A stretch of DNA of 43,923 nt from a virus. The position numbers and the translations under genes were made by a program. This document shows positions 18,080 to 25,056 of the stretch, one piece after another. Location: the IMG/VR virus record IMGVR_UViG_3300025767_000040, positions 1-43,923 of that record; one strand, given 5' to 3'. How positions within the stretch are numbered: the first letter of the stretch is position 1; the number at the start of each line of letters is the position of its first letter. Under the pieces are notes generated by a model, which was not told the origin of the DNA, did no database searches, and saw nothing but the letters and a program-made list of their open reading frames with translations.

Positions 18080-18736
18080 ATGAGTTTAGAAAAACAATTA
18101 CGCGAAGAGTTAGATAGATATAATAGTATTAACAACTATCAAAAAAAATCTATTAACGAACAAGAAGAATTAGATCCGACGGATTTACCTACAGGTGATG
18201 AACCAGTAGGTGATGCACCAATAGGAGATGAACCAGTGGGTGACGCACCCGTTGACGACTTACCTGTTGATGATGCACCTGTCGATGAAATTCCGGCTGA
18301 AGAACCTGAAGGGGACTTTGATACGGAAGAAATTGACATTACTGACTTGGTTAACATGACACAAAACATCAAAAATGACTTGGATTCAAGTAAATCTGAT
18401 AATGATGCTGTTATGGGTAAAATGGGAGACCTGTTTGGTAAGTTAGACGATTTAGAATCTAAACTTTCTCAAATGGATGATGTAATTGCTAAAATTGATG
18501 GTCTTGAGAGTAAGGTTACACAAATGAAAGAACCAACTCCACAAGAAAGACTTGAGATGAGATCTTTAGATTCCTATCCATTCAACCAAAGTCCAACTGA
18601 TTTCTTTTCACAGAAACAAGGTGAGATGAAAAAAAGTGGTAAAAATGAATACGTTATCACTAAATCTGATTTAGAGGATATAAATCCAGGTCAGATGAGA
18701 GCATCTTTTGGGGAAGAAGACGAAGACGAATACTAA
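18080..18736 (+). CDS. acidic pentapeptide-repeat and coiled-coil protein, function unknown
   Basis: A 218-residue acidic protein. After a charged N-terminal helix (1-30) it has seven tandem pentapeptides of the form (G/D)-(D/E)-x-P-(V/I) at about residues 39-73. These are followed by an acidic stretch, a heptad-patterned coiled coil (about 95-150, with repeated K-x-x-D-L-E-S-K units) and a C-terminal region ending GEEDEDEY. It could be a scaffold-like or head-associated protein, or a DNA mimic, but nothing in the sequence decides. It begins two bases after the upstream stop and is followed one base later by the ferritin-like gene. Confidence 0.7.
   Translation: MSLEKQLREELDRYNSINNYQKKSINEQEELDPTDLPTGDEPVGDAPIGDEPVGDAPVDDLPVDDAPVDEIPAEEPEGDFDTEEIDITDLVNMTQNIKNDLDSSKSDNDAVMGKMGDLFGKLDDLESKLSQMDDVIAKIDGLESKVTQMKEPTPQERLEMRSLDSYPFNQSPTDFFSQKQGEMKKSGKNEYVITKSDLEDINPGQMRASFGEEDEDEY
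18194..18298 (+). repeat. seven tandem 15-nt repeats encoding acidic-proline pentapeptides
   Basis: Seven consecutive 15-base units encode GDEPV, GDAPI, GDEPV, GDAPV, DDLPV, DDAPV and DEIPA. The alternation of the first four units suggests a 30-base unit duplicated once more. Synonymous third-base differences show that the copies are not newly made. Confidence 0.85.
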
Positions 18737-18737
18737 A

Positions 18738-19103
18738 ATGAGTTTGAGTTCGGACGTTAGATTTTTATTGGAGGTACAAGCACAACTTAGAATACTCCAT
18801 TGGCAAACTAAAAGTCATGCAAAACATCTTGCATTGGGTGATGCTTATGAAACATTAGGAGAACTTATTGATACATATGTTGAAACATGTATGGGAATTC
18901 ATGGTAGATTTATATTAGGTGATGAAGAAAGAAGTTTAAGTATACAAAACTTGTCAGATATTGATTTGTTAGGTATGGTTAAAACAGTAAGGGTAAGTTT
19001 CCAAAACATGGACATCAATCCAAAGGATGTCGACCTACTAAGTTTACGAGATGAAATGTTGGTTGTTATAAATAAACTTTCTTACCTCCTTACTCTAAGG
19101 TAG
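18738..19103 (+). CDS. ferritin-like helical protein (DUF5856-type)
   Basis: A 121-residue all-helical protein from ATG 18738, one base after the previous stop. An in-frame ATG at 18708 lies inside the upstream gene and is less likely. The first helix LEVQAQLRILHWQTKSHAKH, followed by ALGDAYETLGELIDTYVETC and GIHGR, matches the DUF5856 pattern found in large myoviruses. That pattern recalls Dps/ferritin helices with H-W-x-T near the metal site. Dps-type proteins bind iron and DNA, but whether this one does is unknown. A strong terminator follows, ending the operon that starts at 17874. Confidence 0.7.
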   Translation: MSLSSDVRFLLEVQAQLRILHWQTKSHAKHLALGDAYETLGELIDTYVETCMGIHGRFILGDEERSLSIQNLSDIDLLGMVKTVRVSFQNMDINPKDVDLLSLRDEMLVVINKLSYLLTLR

Positions 19104-19135
19104 TTGTAAATTAAAATAAGATATTTTAAAATATT

Positions 19136-19168
19136 AAAGTCCAGGGGGTTGACCTTTGGACTTTTTTT
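19136..19168 (+). terminator. intrinsic terminator before the replication block
   Basis: AAAGTCCA (19136-19143) pairs with TGGACTTT (19157-19164), with further G-C pairs inside, followed by a T-run to 19168. It separates the structural operon from the gp32 operon. Confidence 0.85.
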
Positions 19169-19206
19169 GTGTACCTTTTAGTATAAACAAATAAATATTT
19201 TAAATT

Positions 19207-20040
19207 ATGAGCACAATCGACGCGATACTCAATCAGTATCAAAAGAACAACAATCCATCCGCAGGCGGAAACAGAATTTCAAGTGAAGAAAGACTTAAAA
19301 GGTACTTCACAACCATCTTACCGAAAGGAACGAGAAATGGTGAAAAAAGACTTCGTATTCTACCAGCCACTGATGGAGGGTCACCATTTGTAGAAGTAAA
19401 ATTCCACGAACTCCAAGTTAATGATAACTGGATGAAAATATATGACCCAGCACAGGTAGGTGAGAAATCACCATTAAACGAAGTGAGAGATAGTTTACTT
19501 GCTACAGGACTTGAGGAAGACAAAAAAACCGCAAGAACTTATAACGCAAGAAAATTCTACATCGTTAAAGTTATTGATAGAGATAACGAAGAAGACGGAC
19601 CTAAGTTTTGGAGGTTCAAACATAACTACAAACAAGAGGGACCTTTAGATAAAATCTTCCCAATCTTCAAGAACAAAGGTGATATTACTCATCCAACTGA
19701 AGGTAGAGATTTAATTTTGTCACTTTCTTTAAACAAAGCACCTAATGGTCGTGAGTACACAACTATTAGTTCTGTTATGTATGAAGATGTTGGACCTTTA
19801 TCAACAGATCCTGAACAGGCTAACGCATGGGCAAACGATCCACAAACGTGGGAAGATGTTTATTCTAAGAAACCTATTGAGTATTTGGAATTAGTTGCAT
19901 TAGGTGAAACACCAAGATGGGACAGCGACCAAAAGAAATTTGTAGGAACTAACGAACCAACAATGGTTGAATTTTCGAATCCAACACCTGTTGAAGATCC
20001 ACAAAGTACTGAAACGAAATCTGATGATTTACCGTTTTAA
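19207..20040 (+). CDS. 32: single-stranded DNA-binding protein (gp32-like)
   Basis: A 277-residue protein that coats ssDNA and coordinates helicase, polymerase and recombinase. The N-terminal helix and the KRYFTTILPKGTRNGEKRLR segment, then FWRFKHNYKQEGPLDKIFPI with conserved aromatics, are typical of gp32 core domains of T4-like phages. T4 gp32 (301 residues) has a zinc site (His plus three Cys). This protein has no cysteine at all, so the zinc ribbon is missing. It ends KSDDLPF, matching the C-terminal peptide of bacterial SSB proteins rather than the T4 tail. It starts after an A/T-rich leader (ATAAATATTTTAAATT) with no Shine-Dalgarno and is followed by the structured element before uvsX. 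Confidence 0.85.
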   Translation: MSTIDAILNQYQKNNNPSAGGNRISSEERLKRYFTTILPKGTRNGEKRLRILPATDGGSPFVEVKFHELQVNDNWMKIYDPAQVGEKSPLNEVRDSLLATGLEEDKKTARTYNARKFYIVKVIDRDNEEDGPKFWRFKHNYKQEGPLDKIFPIFKNKGDITHPTEGRDLILSLSLNKAPNGREYTTISSVMYEDVGPLSTDPEQANAWANDPQTWEDVYSKKPIEYLELVALGETPRWDSDQKKFVGTNEPTMVEFSNPTPVEDPQSTETKSDDLPF

Positions 20041-20053
20041 TTAACAAACCTAT

Positions 20054-20141
20054 GGGTCCCCACCTCAAAAAGATTTTGATGGAAACATCTGGTGGAGCAC
20101 GAAACCGACCTTTTGTCGGCCCCGAGGTTGGGGACCCTTTT
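20054..20141 (+). ncRNA. structured RNA element/terminator between gp32 and uvsX
   Basis: GGGTCCCCACCTC (54-66 after 20000) pairs with GAGGTTGGGGACCC (124-137), 13 base pairs with one bulged U, closed before TTTT. Inside are a GAUG-GAAA-CAUC hairpin with a GNRA tetraloop (20078-20089) and a CCGAC-CUUUU-GUCGG hairpin (20105-20119), joined by GGUGGAGCACGAAA. This three-way junction is more elaborate than the window's other terminators and ends 11 bases before the uvsX ATG. It may attenuate uvsX transcription, stabilise gp32 mRNA or bind a ligand or protein. It was not matched to a known class. Confidence 0.7.
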
Positions 20142-20152
20142 ATAATATAAAC

Positions 20153-21151
20153 ATGGCAATAAAGAAAAAAGATTTTAAAAGTATTAAATCGAAGTTTTCT
20201 AAACAGGCTAAATTTAAGTCTGATAGATTTTTTGATTTAGGTGATGCGTTTTTAGATGCTACAGGTTTACCAGGTCCTGCAATGGGACACATCAATATGT
20301 TGTTAGGTCATTCTGATACGGGTAAAACAACTGCACTTGTAAAAACCGCAGCTGACGCACAAAGGAAAGGTGTGTTACCTGTTTTTGTTATTACAGAACA
20401 AAAATGGGACTTCCCACACGCAAAAATGATGGGTCTTGAAGTTGATGAAATTGTTGATGAAGAAACAGGAGAAATTGAATATGATGGATTCTTCTTATTT
20501 AACAACGAGTTTGAATATATTGAACAGATTACAGATTACATTAATGAATTGTTAGATGCTCAGAAAAGTGGTGAGTTAGAATACGACTTACTTTTCTTGT
20601 GGGATTCTGTTGGTTCAGTACCATGTAAAATGACTTTTGACGGTAAAGGTGGAAAACAACACAACGCATCTACATTGTCAGATAAAATTGGAATGGGATT
20701 AAATCAAAGAATATCAGGATCAAGACGAGTTGATTCAGGATTTACAAATACACTTGTCATTGTAAACCAACCATGGGTTGAGTTACCCGATAATCCTTTC
20801 AGTCAACCTAAGATTAAAGCAAAGGGTGGTGAGTCAATTTGGTTAAACTCTACTTTGGTTTTCAGATTTGGTAATCAGAAAAATGCGGGGACTAACCCAA
20901 TTGTGGCAGTAAAAGACAAGAGAAAGGTAAAGTTCGCAACGAGATCTAAGGTTTCAATTATGAAAAATCATGTAAATGGTCTTGGATATGAGGATGGTAG
21001 AATAATTCTAACATCACATGGTTTTCTTTCAGGTAAGGACGCGGCTGAAGAGAAAAAGTCGTTAGAGGCTTACAAAGCAGAATATGCATCTTTATGGAAA
21101 GAAAAACTCGGAATTGAAGGTGAGTTTGATTTAAGAGAAGAAAAAGAATAG
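20153..21151 (+). CDS. uvsX: UvsX-like RecA-family recombinase
   Basis: A 332-residue strand-exchange ATPase for recombination-dependent replication and repair. The Walker A motif is GHSDTGKTT (residues 52-60), and the Walker B strand LLFLWDSVGS places Asp at 151. TEQKWDFP (81-88) is the UvsX/RecA catalytic-glutamate region, and the IVNQPW segment (about 203-208) followed by KAKGGESIWLNSTLVFRFG is the UvsX L2/DNA-binding region. T4 UvsX is 391 residues, so this is a shorter C-terminus ending in an acidic tail (FDLREEKE). The start follows TTTATAATATAAAC, close to the TTTATAATA part of the recurring motif. It sits between gp32 and the nuclease gene, consistent with a joint replication-recombination operon. 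Confidence 0.92.
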   Translation: MAIKKKDFKSIKSKFSKQAKFKSDRFFDLGDAFLDATGLPGPAMGHINMLLGHSDTGKTTALVKTAADAQRKGVLPVFVITEQKWDFPHAKMMGLEVDEIVDEETGEIEYDGFFLFNNEFEYIEQITDYINELLDAQKSGELEYDLLFLWDSVGSVPCKMTFDGKGGKQHNASTLSDKIGMGLNQRISGSRRVDSGFTNTLVIVNQPWVELPDNPFSQPKIKAKGGESIWLNSTLVFRFGNQKNAGTNPIVAVKDKRKVKFATRSKVSIMKNHVNGLGYEDGRIILTSHGFLSGKDAAEEKKSLEAYKAEYASLWKEKLGIEGEFDLREEKE

Positions 21152-21178
21152 ATTGTTGAACCTCATAACAGGTGATAA

Positions 21179-22195
21179 ATGTCAGTATTATTAGTAGACG
21201 GAGATAACTTACTTACGATTGGATTTTATGGAGTAAAAAATTACTTCTATAAAGGTGACCATATTGGTGGGTTATATCACGTCATTAACACATTAAGAAA
21301 ATCTTTCGAACTTTATAAACTCGATAAGATAGTTGTCTTTTGGGATGGTGAAGATGGTGCGGCTACTCGTAAAAAGATGTATTCACGTTATAAGGAAAAC
21401 CGAAGACAAAGAATTCGTTCCGACAAGGAAAAAGAATCCTACACAAAACAAAGAAGAAGAGTCCAACAATATCTTGAAGAACTTTATGTTAGACAAGGTG
21501 AGTTTGAATTCTGTGAAGCAGACGATTGTATTGCTGAGTACGTACAAAGAAGTACTGAGGATACAATTGTTTATTCCTCTGATGGGGACTTAGCACAATT
21601 GGCATCCGACACTACAAGGATATATAACCCATCACACAGGAAACTTTATAGTCAAAATGATATAATACAATATGAACATCAAGATCTACACATACAGAAC
21701 GTTAAAATCGTTAAGATAGTATGTGGTGATCGATCAGATAATATCACAGGAATATATAATTTAGGAATTAAGAAAATGTTAAAACTTTTCCCTGAATTAA
21801 AAACAAGACCTGTGACTTTAAATGAAATTATTGAACGTTCAAATGAATTATTTGAGGAAGATAAGAATAATAAGACAGTTAAAAACCTCTTAACAGGGGT
21901 TACAAAGTACGGTATTTACGGAGAGGAATTTTTTAACCTTAATGAAAGTATTGTTAGTTTAGACCAACCGTTTCTTACAGGTGAAGCTCGAGAAACAATC
22001 ACCGACCTTATCCATGAAAATTTGGATCCTGAAGGAAGATCCTATAAAAACACGATGAAGATGATGATGGAAGATGGTATGTTCACCGTTCTCCCTAAAT
22101 CAGATGATGCGTGGGTAAAGTTCCTCAACCCTTTTTTACGTTTAACACGTAAGGAAAAAAATAAAAGAATAATAAAAATTAAAAATCATGACTAA
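21179..22195 (+). CDS. FEN/RNase H-like 5'-3' exonuclease
   Basis: A 338-residue nuclease of the PIN/FEN superfamily, like T4 RNase H, which removes RNA primers from Okazaki fragments. Visible acidic metal ligands are VDGDN (D7, D9), VFWDGEDGAATRKKMYSRYK with its conserved Arg/Lys after the second motif, CEADDCIA (E, D, D), SSDGDLAQL (two Asp) and CGDRSDNITGI, the helix-hairpin entry with two Asp. It is one of the few genes here with a plausible Shine-Dalgarno (AGGTGAT before ATG). The next gene overlaps its last 8 bases. Length is close to T4 RNase H (305). Confidence 0.88.
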   Translation: MSVLLVDGDNLLTIGFYGVKNYFYKGDHIGGLYHVINTLRKSFELYKLDKIVVFWDGEDGAATRKKMYSRYKENRRQRIRSDKEKESYTKQRRRVQQYLEELYVRQGEFEFCEADDCIAEYVQRSTEDTIVYSSDGDLAQLASDTTRIYNPSHRKLYSQNDIIQYEHQDLHIQNVKIVKIVCGDRSDNITGIYNLGIKKMLKLFPELKTRPVTLNEIIERSNELFEEDKNNKTVKNLLTGVTKYGIYGEEFFNLNESIVSLDQPFLTGEARETITDLIHENLDPEGRSYKNTMKMMMEDGMFTVLPKSDDAWVKFLNPFLRLTRKEKNKRIIKIKNHD

Positions 22196-22637
22196 TAACG
22201 ACCCAACTAAAGTAGAATTTTTGTTATCCCTTAGTGGTAACATAATTTGTCAAAGATTCTTCAATGTGAAGGATTTTAACCATAACGCAAAAAGATCTTT
22301 AGATATTAATGCAGATGTTTCAAATATTTGTGAAGAAATTTCAAACGATTTAAAAGAAAAAACATTGGATTTTCTTAGTAGTAATCAAAACTATTATCCC
22401 GTTTTAGACTCTGGGACCACTACTGAGGTTGAAGAAGAAGAGTACTTTTTACTTGAACTTAAGTTGAATGACGCAGTATTTATTCAAAGGATATTCGCTG
22501 CACATGTCTTCCCACCTAAGGTGAGATACTCGGTAGACATTAGACCAAAACTTAGAAGAATTTTAAACGATTTATCTGAGACCTTATCATATGATGATGT
22601 TAATACTACTTACATGTCATACGAGTTAACAAAGTAG
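22188..22637 (+). CDS. protein with duplicated half-domains, function unknown
   Basis: A 149-residue protein I do not recognise. Its two halves are similar. Residues about 10-55 (EFLLSLSGNIICQRFFNVKD, then SLDINADV and ISNDL) align with about 86-135 (YFLLELKLNDAVFIQRIFAA, then SVDIRPKL and LNDLSETL). The shared pattern is F-L-L-x-L, then Q-R-x-F, then S-x-D-I, then a helix ending in DL. The halves are linked by an acidic Glu-rich stretch (TEVEEEEY). It overlaps the nuclease gene by 8 bases and precedes the helicase gene by 28, so a replication-accessory role (for example a helicase or primase partner) is a guess from context only. Confidence 0.75.
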   Translation: MTNNDPTKVEFLLSLSGNIICQRFFNVKDFNHNAKRSLDINADVSNICEEISNDLKEKTLDFLSSNQNYYPVLDSGTTTEVEEEEYFLLELKLNDAVFIQRIFAAHVFPPKVRYSVDIRPKLRRILNDLSETLSYDDVNTTYMSYELTK

Positions 22638-22665
22638 AATAAAAACAAAAAAAATTGAGATAATC

Positions 22666-24054
22666 ATGCAAGAAAAGAATTTCGGTGAGTTGGGGAACCA
22701 GTTCCAACAAACGTTAATAAAATCAATAATCGAAGACAAAAAGTACGGGGAACAAATCCTCGAAGTTTTAGACAGTAAGTATTTTGACAATATTACATTT
22801 AAGTATATTGTTCAAAACGTAAAAGAGTTATTTATCACTTACAATTCGAGAGTACCTGACTATGAAACAGTCAGACAAAAGATTACCGAAAGTTCACTTG
22901 CAAACCCTAATACAAGTAAGATACATATTGACACATTAGATGCAATTGAGAATCTTAAAGACCCTGTACATACACCTTCATTTGTAAAGGACACAGCACT
23001 TAATTTCTGTAAACAACAGAGCCTAAAGAAGACTTTGAAAGATGTGGATAAATTAATTCATGGTGGAGATTTCCAATCGTATGATAGAATTGAAGAGATG
23101 ATTGCAGAAGCACTCCAAGTGGGTGTTTCGGATGATGTTGTTGTGGATATATTAGATAATATTTCTGAAGCGTTAGAGAACGATATGAGAACTCCAATGG
23201 CGACAGGAATTGTTGGTTTAGATAATTTACTTGACGGTGGATTATCACATGGTGAATTGGGTATGGTGTTAGCACCTACAGGAACAGGTAAAACAACAAT
23301 ACTGACTAAGTTTGCAAATACCGCAGTTAATCAAGGTAAAAATGTAATTCAGTTTTTCTTTGAAGATAGTAACGCACAAATACAAAGAAAACACTTTACG
23401 GTTTGGTCAGGTGTTCAAGCAAAACATCAGAGTGAACAGAAGGAATACGTTCAACAGAAGATTCAAGAGGCTACAAGTAGAGAAGGTTTTGGAAGTCTTA
23501 AGTTAGTTAGATTACCTAATGGAACATCTACAACGGGGGATATTAAAAGAATTATTAGAAAAGTTTCTGCACAAGGACAAAAACCTGACTTAGTACTTAT
23601 TGATTATATCGACTGTCTTACATCCGATAAATCGATCAATGGTGAAGAGTGGAAAGGTGAAGGTGCAATTATTAGATCAATAGAATCTATGTGTCATGAA
23701 ATGAATATAGGTGTTTGGACGGCAGCTCAAGGTAACAGACAATCAAGTACTGTTGATGTACCAGGTGTGGATCATTTCGGTGGTTCTATTAAAAAGGCAC
23801 AATCATCACACATCATTTTATCTATATCAAGATCAAATGAACAAAAAGAAAACAAAACGGCTAACGTAACTTTAGTCAAATCAAGAATTGGTCAAGACGG
23901 TATTACCTTCAATGACTGTAAGTTTGACAATGCAATGATGGATATCGTTCTTGAGGAACAGATGACTATGTTAGGATTTGAACAGAATAAAGTTCAAAGA
24001 AACAACAAAAGAGCGGCTGAATTGTACAAACAATCACAAGGAATTAAACAATAA
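22666..24054 (+). CDS. 41: DnaB-like replicative helicase (gp41-like)
   Basis: A 462-residue hexameric helicase that unwinds the fork 5'-3'. It has an N-terminal helical domain (1-160), then a RecA-type core with a DnaB-type entry sequence MATGIVGLDNLLDGGLSHGE (about 178-197), Walker A APTGTGKTT (203-211), FFEDSNAQIQRK (catalytic Glu region, about 231) and Walker B LVLIDYID (Asp 313). WTAAQGNRQSS (about 345) is the sensor, and HFGGSIKKAQSSHIILSISR is the arginine-finger region. T4 gp41 is 475 residues. Primase (gp61) and the gp59 loader are not in this window. It follows the unknown 22188 gene and precedes nrdB by 15 bases. Confidence 0.92.
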   Translation: MQEKNFGELGNQFQQTLIKSIIEDKKYGEQILEVLDSKYFDNITFKYIVQNVKELFITYNSRVPDYETVRQKITESSLANPNTSKIHIDTLDAIENLKDPVHTPSFVKDTALNFCKQQSLKKTLKDVDKLIHGGDFQSYDRIEEMIAEALQVGVSDDVVVDILDNISEALENDMRTPMATGIVGLDNLLDGGLSHGELGMVLAPTGTGKTTILTKFANTAVNQGKNVIQFFFEDSNAQIQRKHFTVWSGVQAKHQSEQKEYVQQKIQEATSREGFGSLKLVRLPNGTSTTGDIKRIIRKVSAQGQKPDLVLIDYIDCLTSDKSINGEEWKGEGAIIRSIESMCHEMNIGVWTAAQGNRQSSTVDVPGVDHFGGSIKKAQSSHIILSISRSNEQKENKTANVTLVKSRIGQDGITFNDCKFDNAMMDIVLEEQMTMLGFEQNKVQRNNKRAAELYKQSQGIKQ

Positions 24055-24069
24055 CTAAAAATAATTAAG

Positions 24070-25044
24070 ATGACAGAAAAGATTTTACAAGAAAATCCGG
24101 GACGATTTGTCCTATTCCCAATAACACACAATGATATTTGGAAGTATTATAAACAACAGGAAGCAAGTTTTTGGACTGCTGAGGAAATTGACTTACAACA
24201 AGATGTGAGTGATTGGGTTAACAAATTAAACGATGACGAGAGACATTTTGTTAAACATGTGTTAGCATTCTTCGCGGCGTCTGATGGTATTGTTAATGAG
24301 AATCTTGCAGAAAACTTCATTAATGATGTACAATATACAGAAGCTAAGTTCTTCTATGGTTTTCAAATTGCAATGGAAAATATTCACTCAGAAACATATT
24401 CATTGTTAATTGATTCTCTTATTAAAGATACTGAAGAACAAGATAGATTATTTAATGCCATTGAAACTATTCCAGCAATTCAAAAGAAGGCGGAGTGGGC
24501 ACTTAAATGGATCGATTCCGAGTCATTTGCAGAACGTCTTATTGCGTTTGCTGCGGTTGAAGGTATTTTCTTTTCAGGTTCATTCTGTTCAATTTTTTGG
24601 TTAAAGAAACGTGGTTTAATGCCAGGTTTAACCTTTTCTAATGAACTTATTTCAAGAGACGAAGGTCTTCACTGTGATTTTGCATGTCATCTGTACAATG
24701 AACACATTGAAAATAAATTACCAGAAGGAAGAATTGAGGAAATTATCCTTTCTGCATTAGAAATTGAGAAAGAATTTATTCTTGAAGCATTACCAGTTAG
24801 ATTAATTGGTATGAACTCAGATTTAATGGAACAATATTTAGAATTTGTTACTGATAGATTATTGGATTCTTTAAACATTGAAAAGAAATTTAACACTGAG
24901 AACCCATTTGATTTTATGCAAAACATTGCATTACAAGGAAAAACCAATTTCTTTGAAAAGAGAGTCGCTGAATACCAAAAGGCGGGAGTTAATACCGAAG
25001 GAGATGAGGATTTAGATTCTGCGTTTGGTGAAATGGATTTTTAA
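24070..25044 (+). CDS. nrdB: class Ia ribonucleotide reductase, small (beta) subunit
   Basis: A 324-residue subunit that houses the diiron-tyrosyl radical needed to reduce ribonucleotides to deoxyribonucleotides. All metal ligands can be placed: D72, E103, H106, E164, E198 and H201, with the radical tyrosine at Y110 (seven residues after E103, as in mouse R2). The C-terminus ends FGEMDF, the peptide tail that docks to NrdA in eukaryote-like R2 proteins (compare the FTLDADF end). No intein or intron interrupts it, unlike several T4-like phages. It is 12 bases upstream of nrdA and 15 downstream of the helicase, so dNTP supply is tied to fork expression. Confidence 0.96.
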   Translation: MTEKILQENPGRFVLFPITHNDIWKYYKQQEASFWTAEEIDLQQDVSDWVNKLNDDERHFVKHVLAFFAASDGIVNENLAENFINDVQYTEAKFFYGFQIAMENIHSETYSLLIDSLIKDTEEQDRLFNAIETIPAIQKKAEWALKWIDSESFAERLIAFAAVEGIFFSGSFCSIFWLKKRGLMPGLTFSNELISRDEGLHCDFACHLYNEHIENKLPEGRIEEIILSALEIEKEFILEALPVRLIGMNSDLMEQYLEFVTDRLLDSLNIEKKFNTENPFDFMQNIALQGKTNFFEKRVAEYQKAGVNTEGDEDLDSAFGEMDF

Positions 25045-25056
25045 AATATACAAAAG

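Noticed and set aside
18139-18372. A Ser/Thr/Gly-rich minus-strand frame
   Set aside because: It is a shadow of the 15-base repeats in the acidic protein gene.
18708-18737. Upstream ATG for the ferritin-like gene
   Set aside because: It lies in the acidic C-terminal coding sequence of the previous gene and adds a basic stretch not in the family pattern; the ATG one base after the upstream stop fits better.
20078-20110. Possible hammerhead ribozyme core (CUGGUGGAG...CGAAAC)
   Set aside because: The hammerhead consensus CUGANGA needs A at two positions that are G here, and the required U-H cleavage site next to the third stem is missing.
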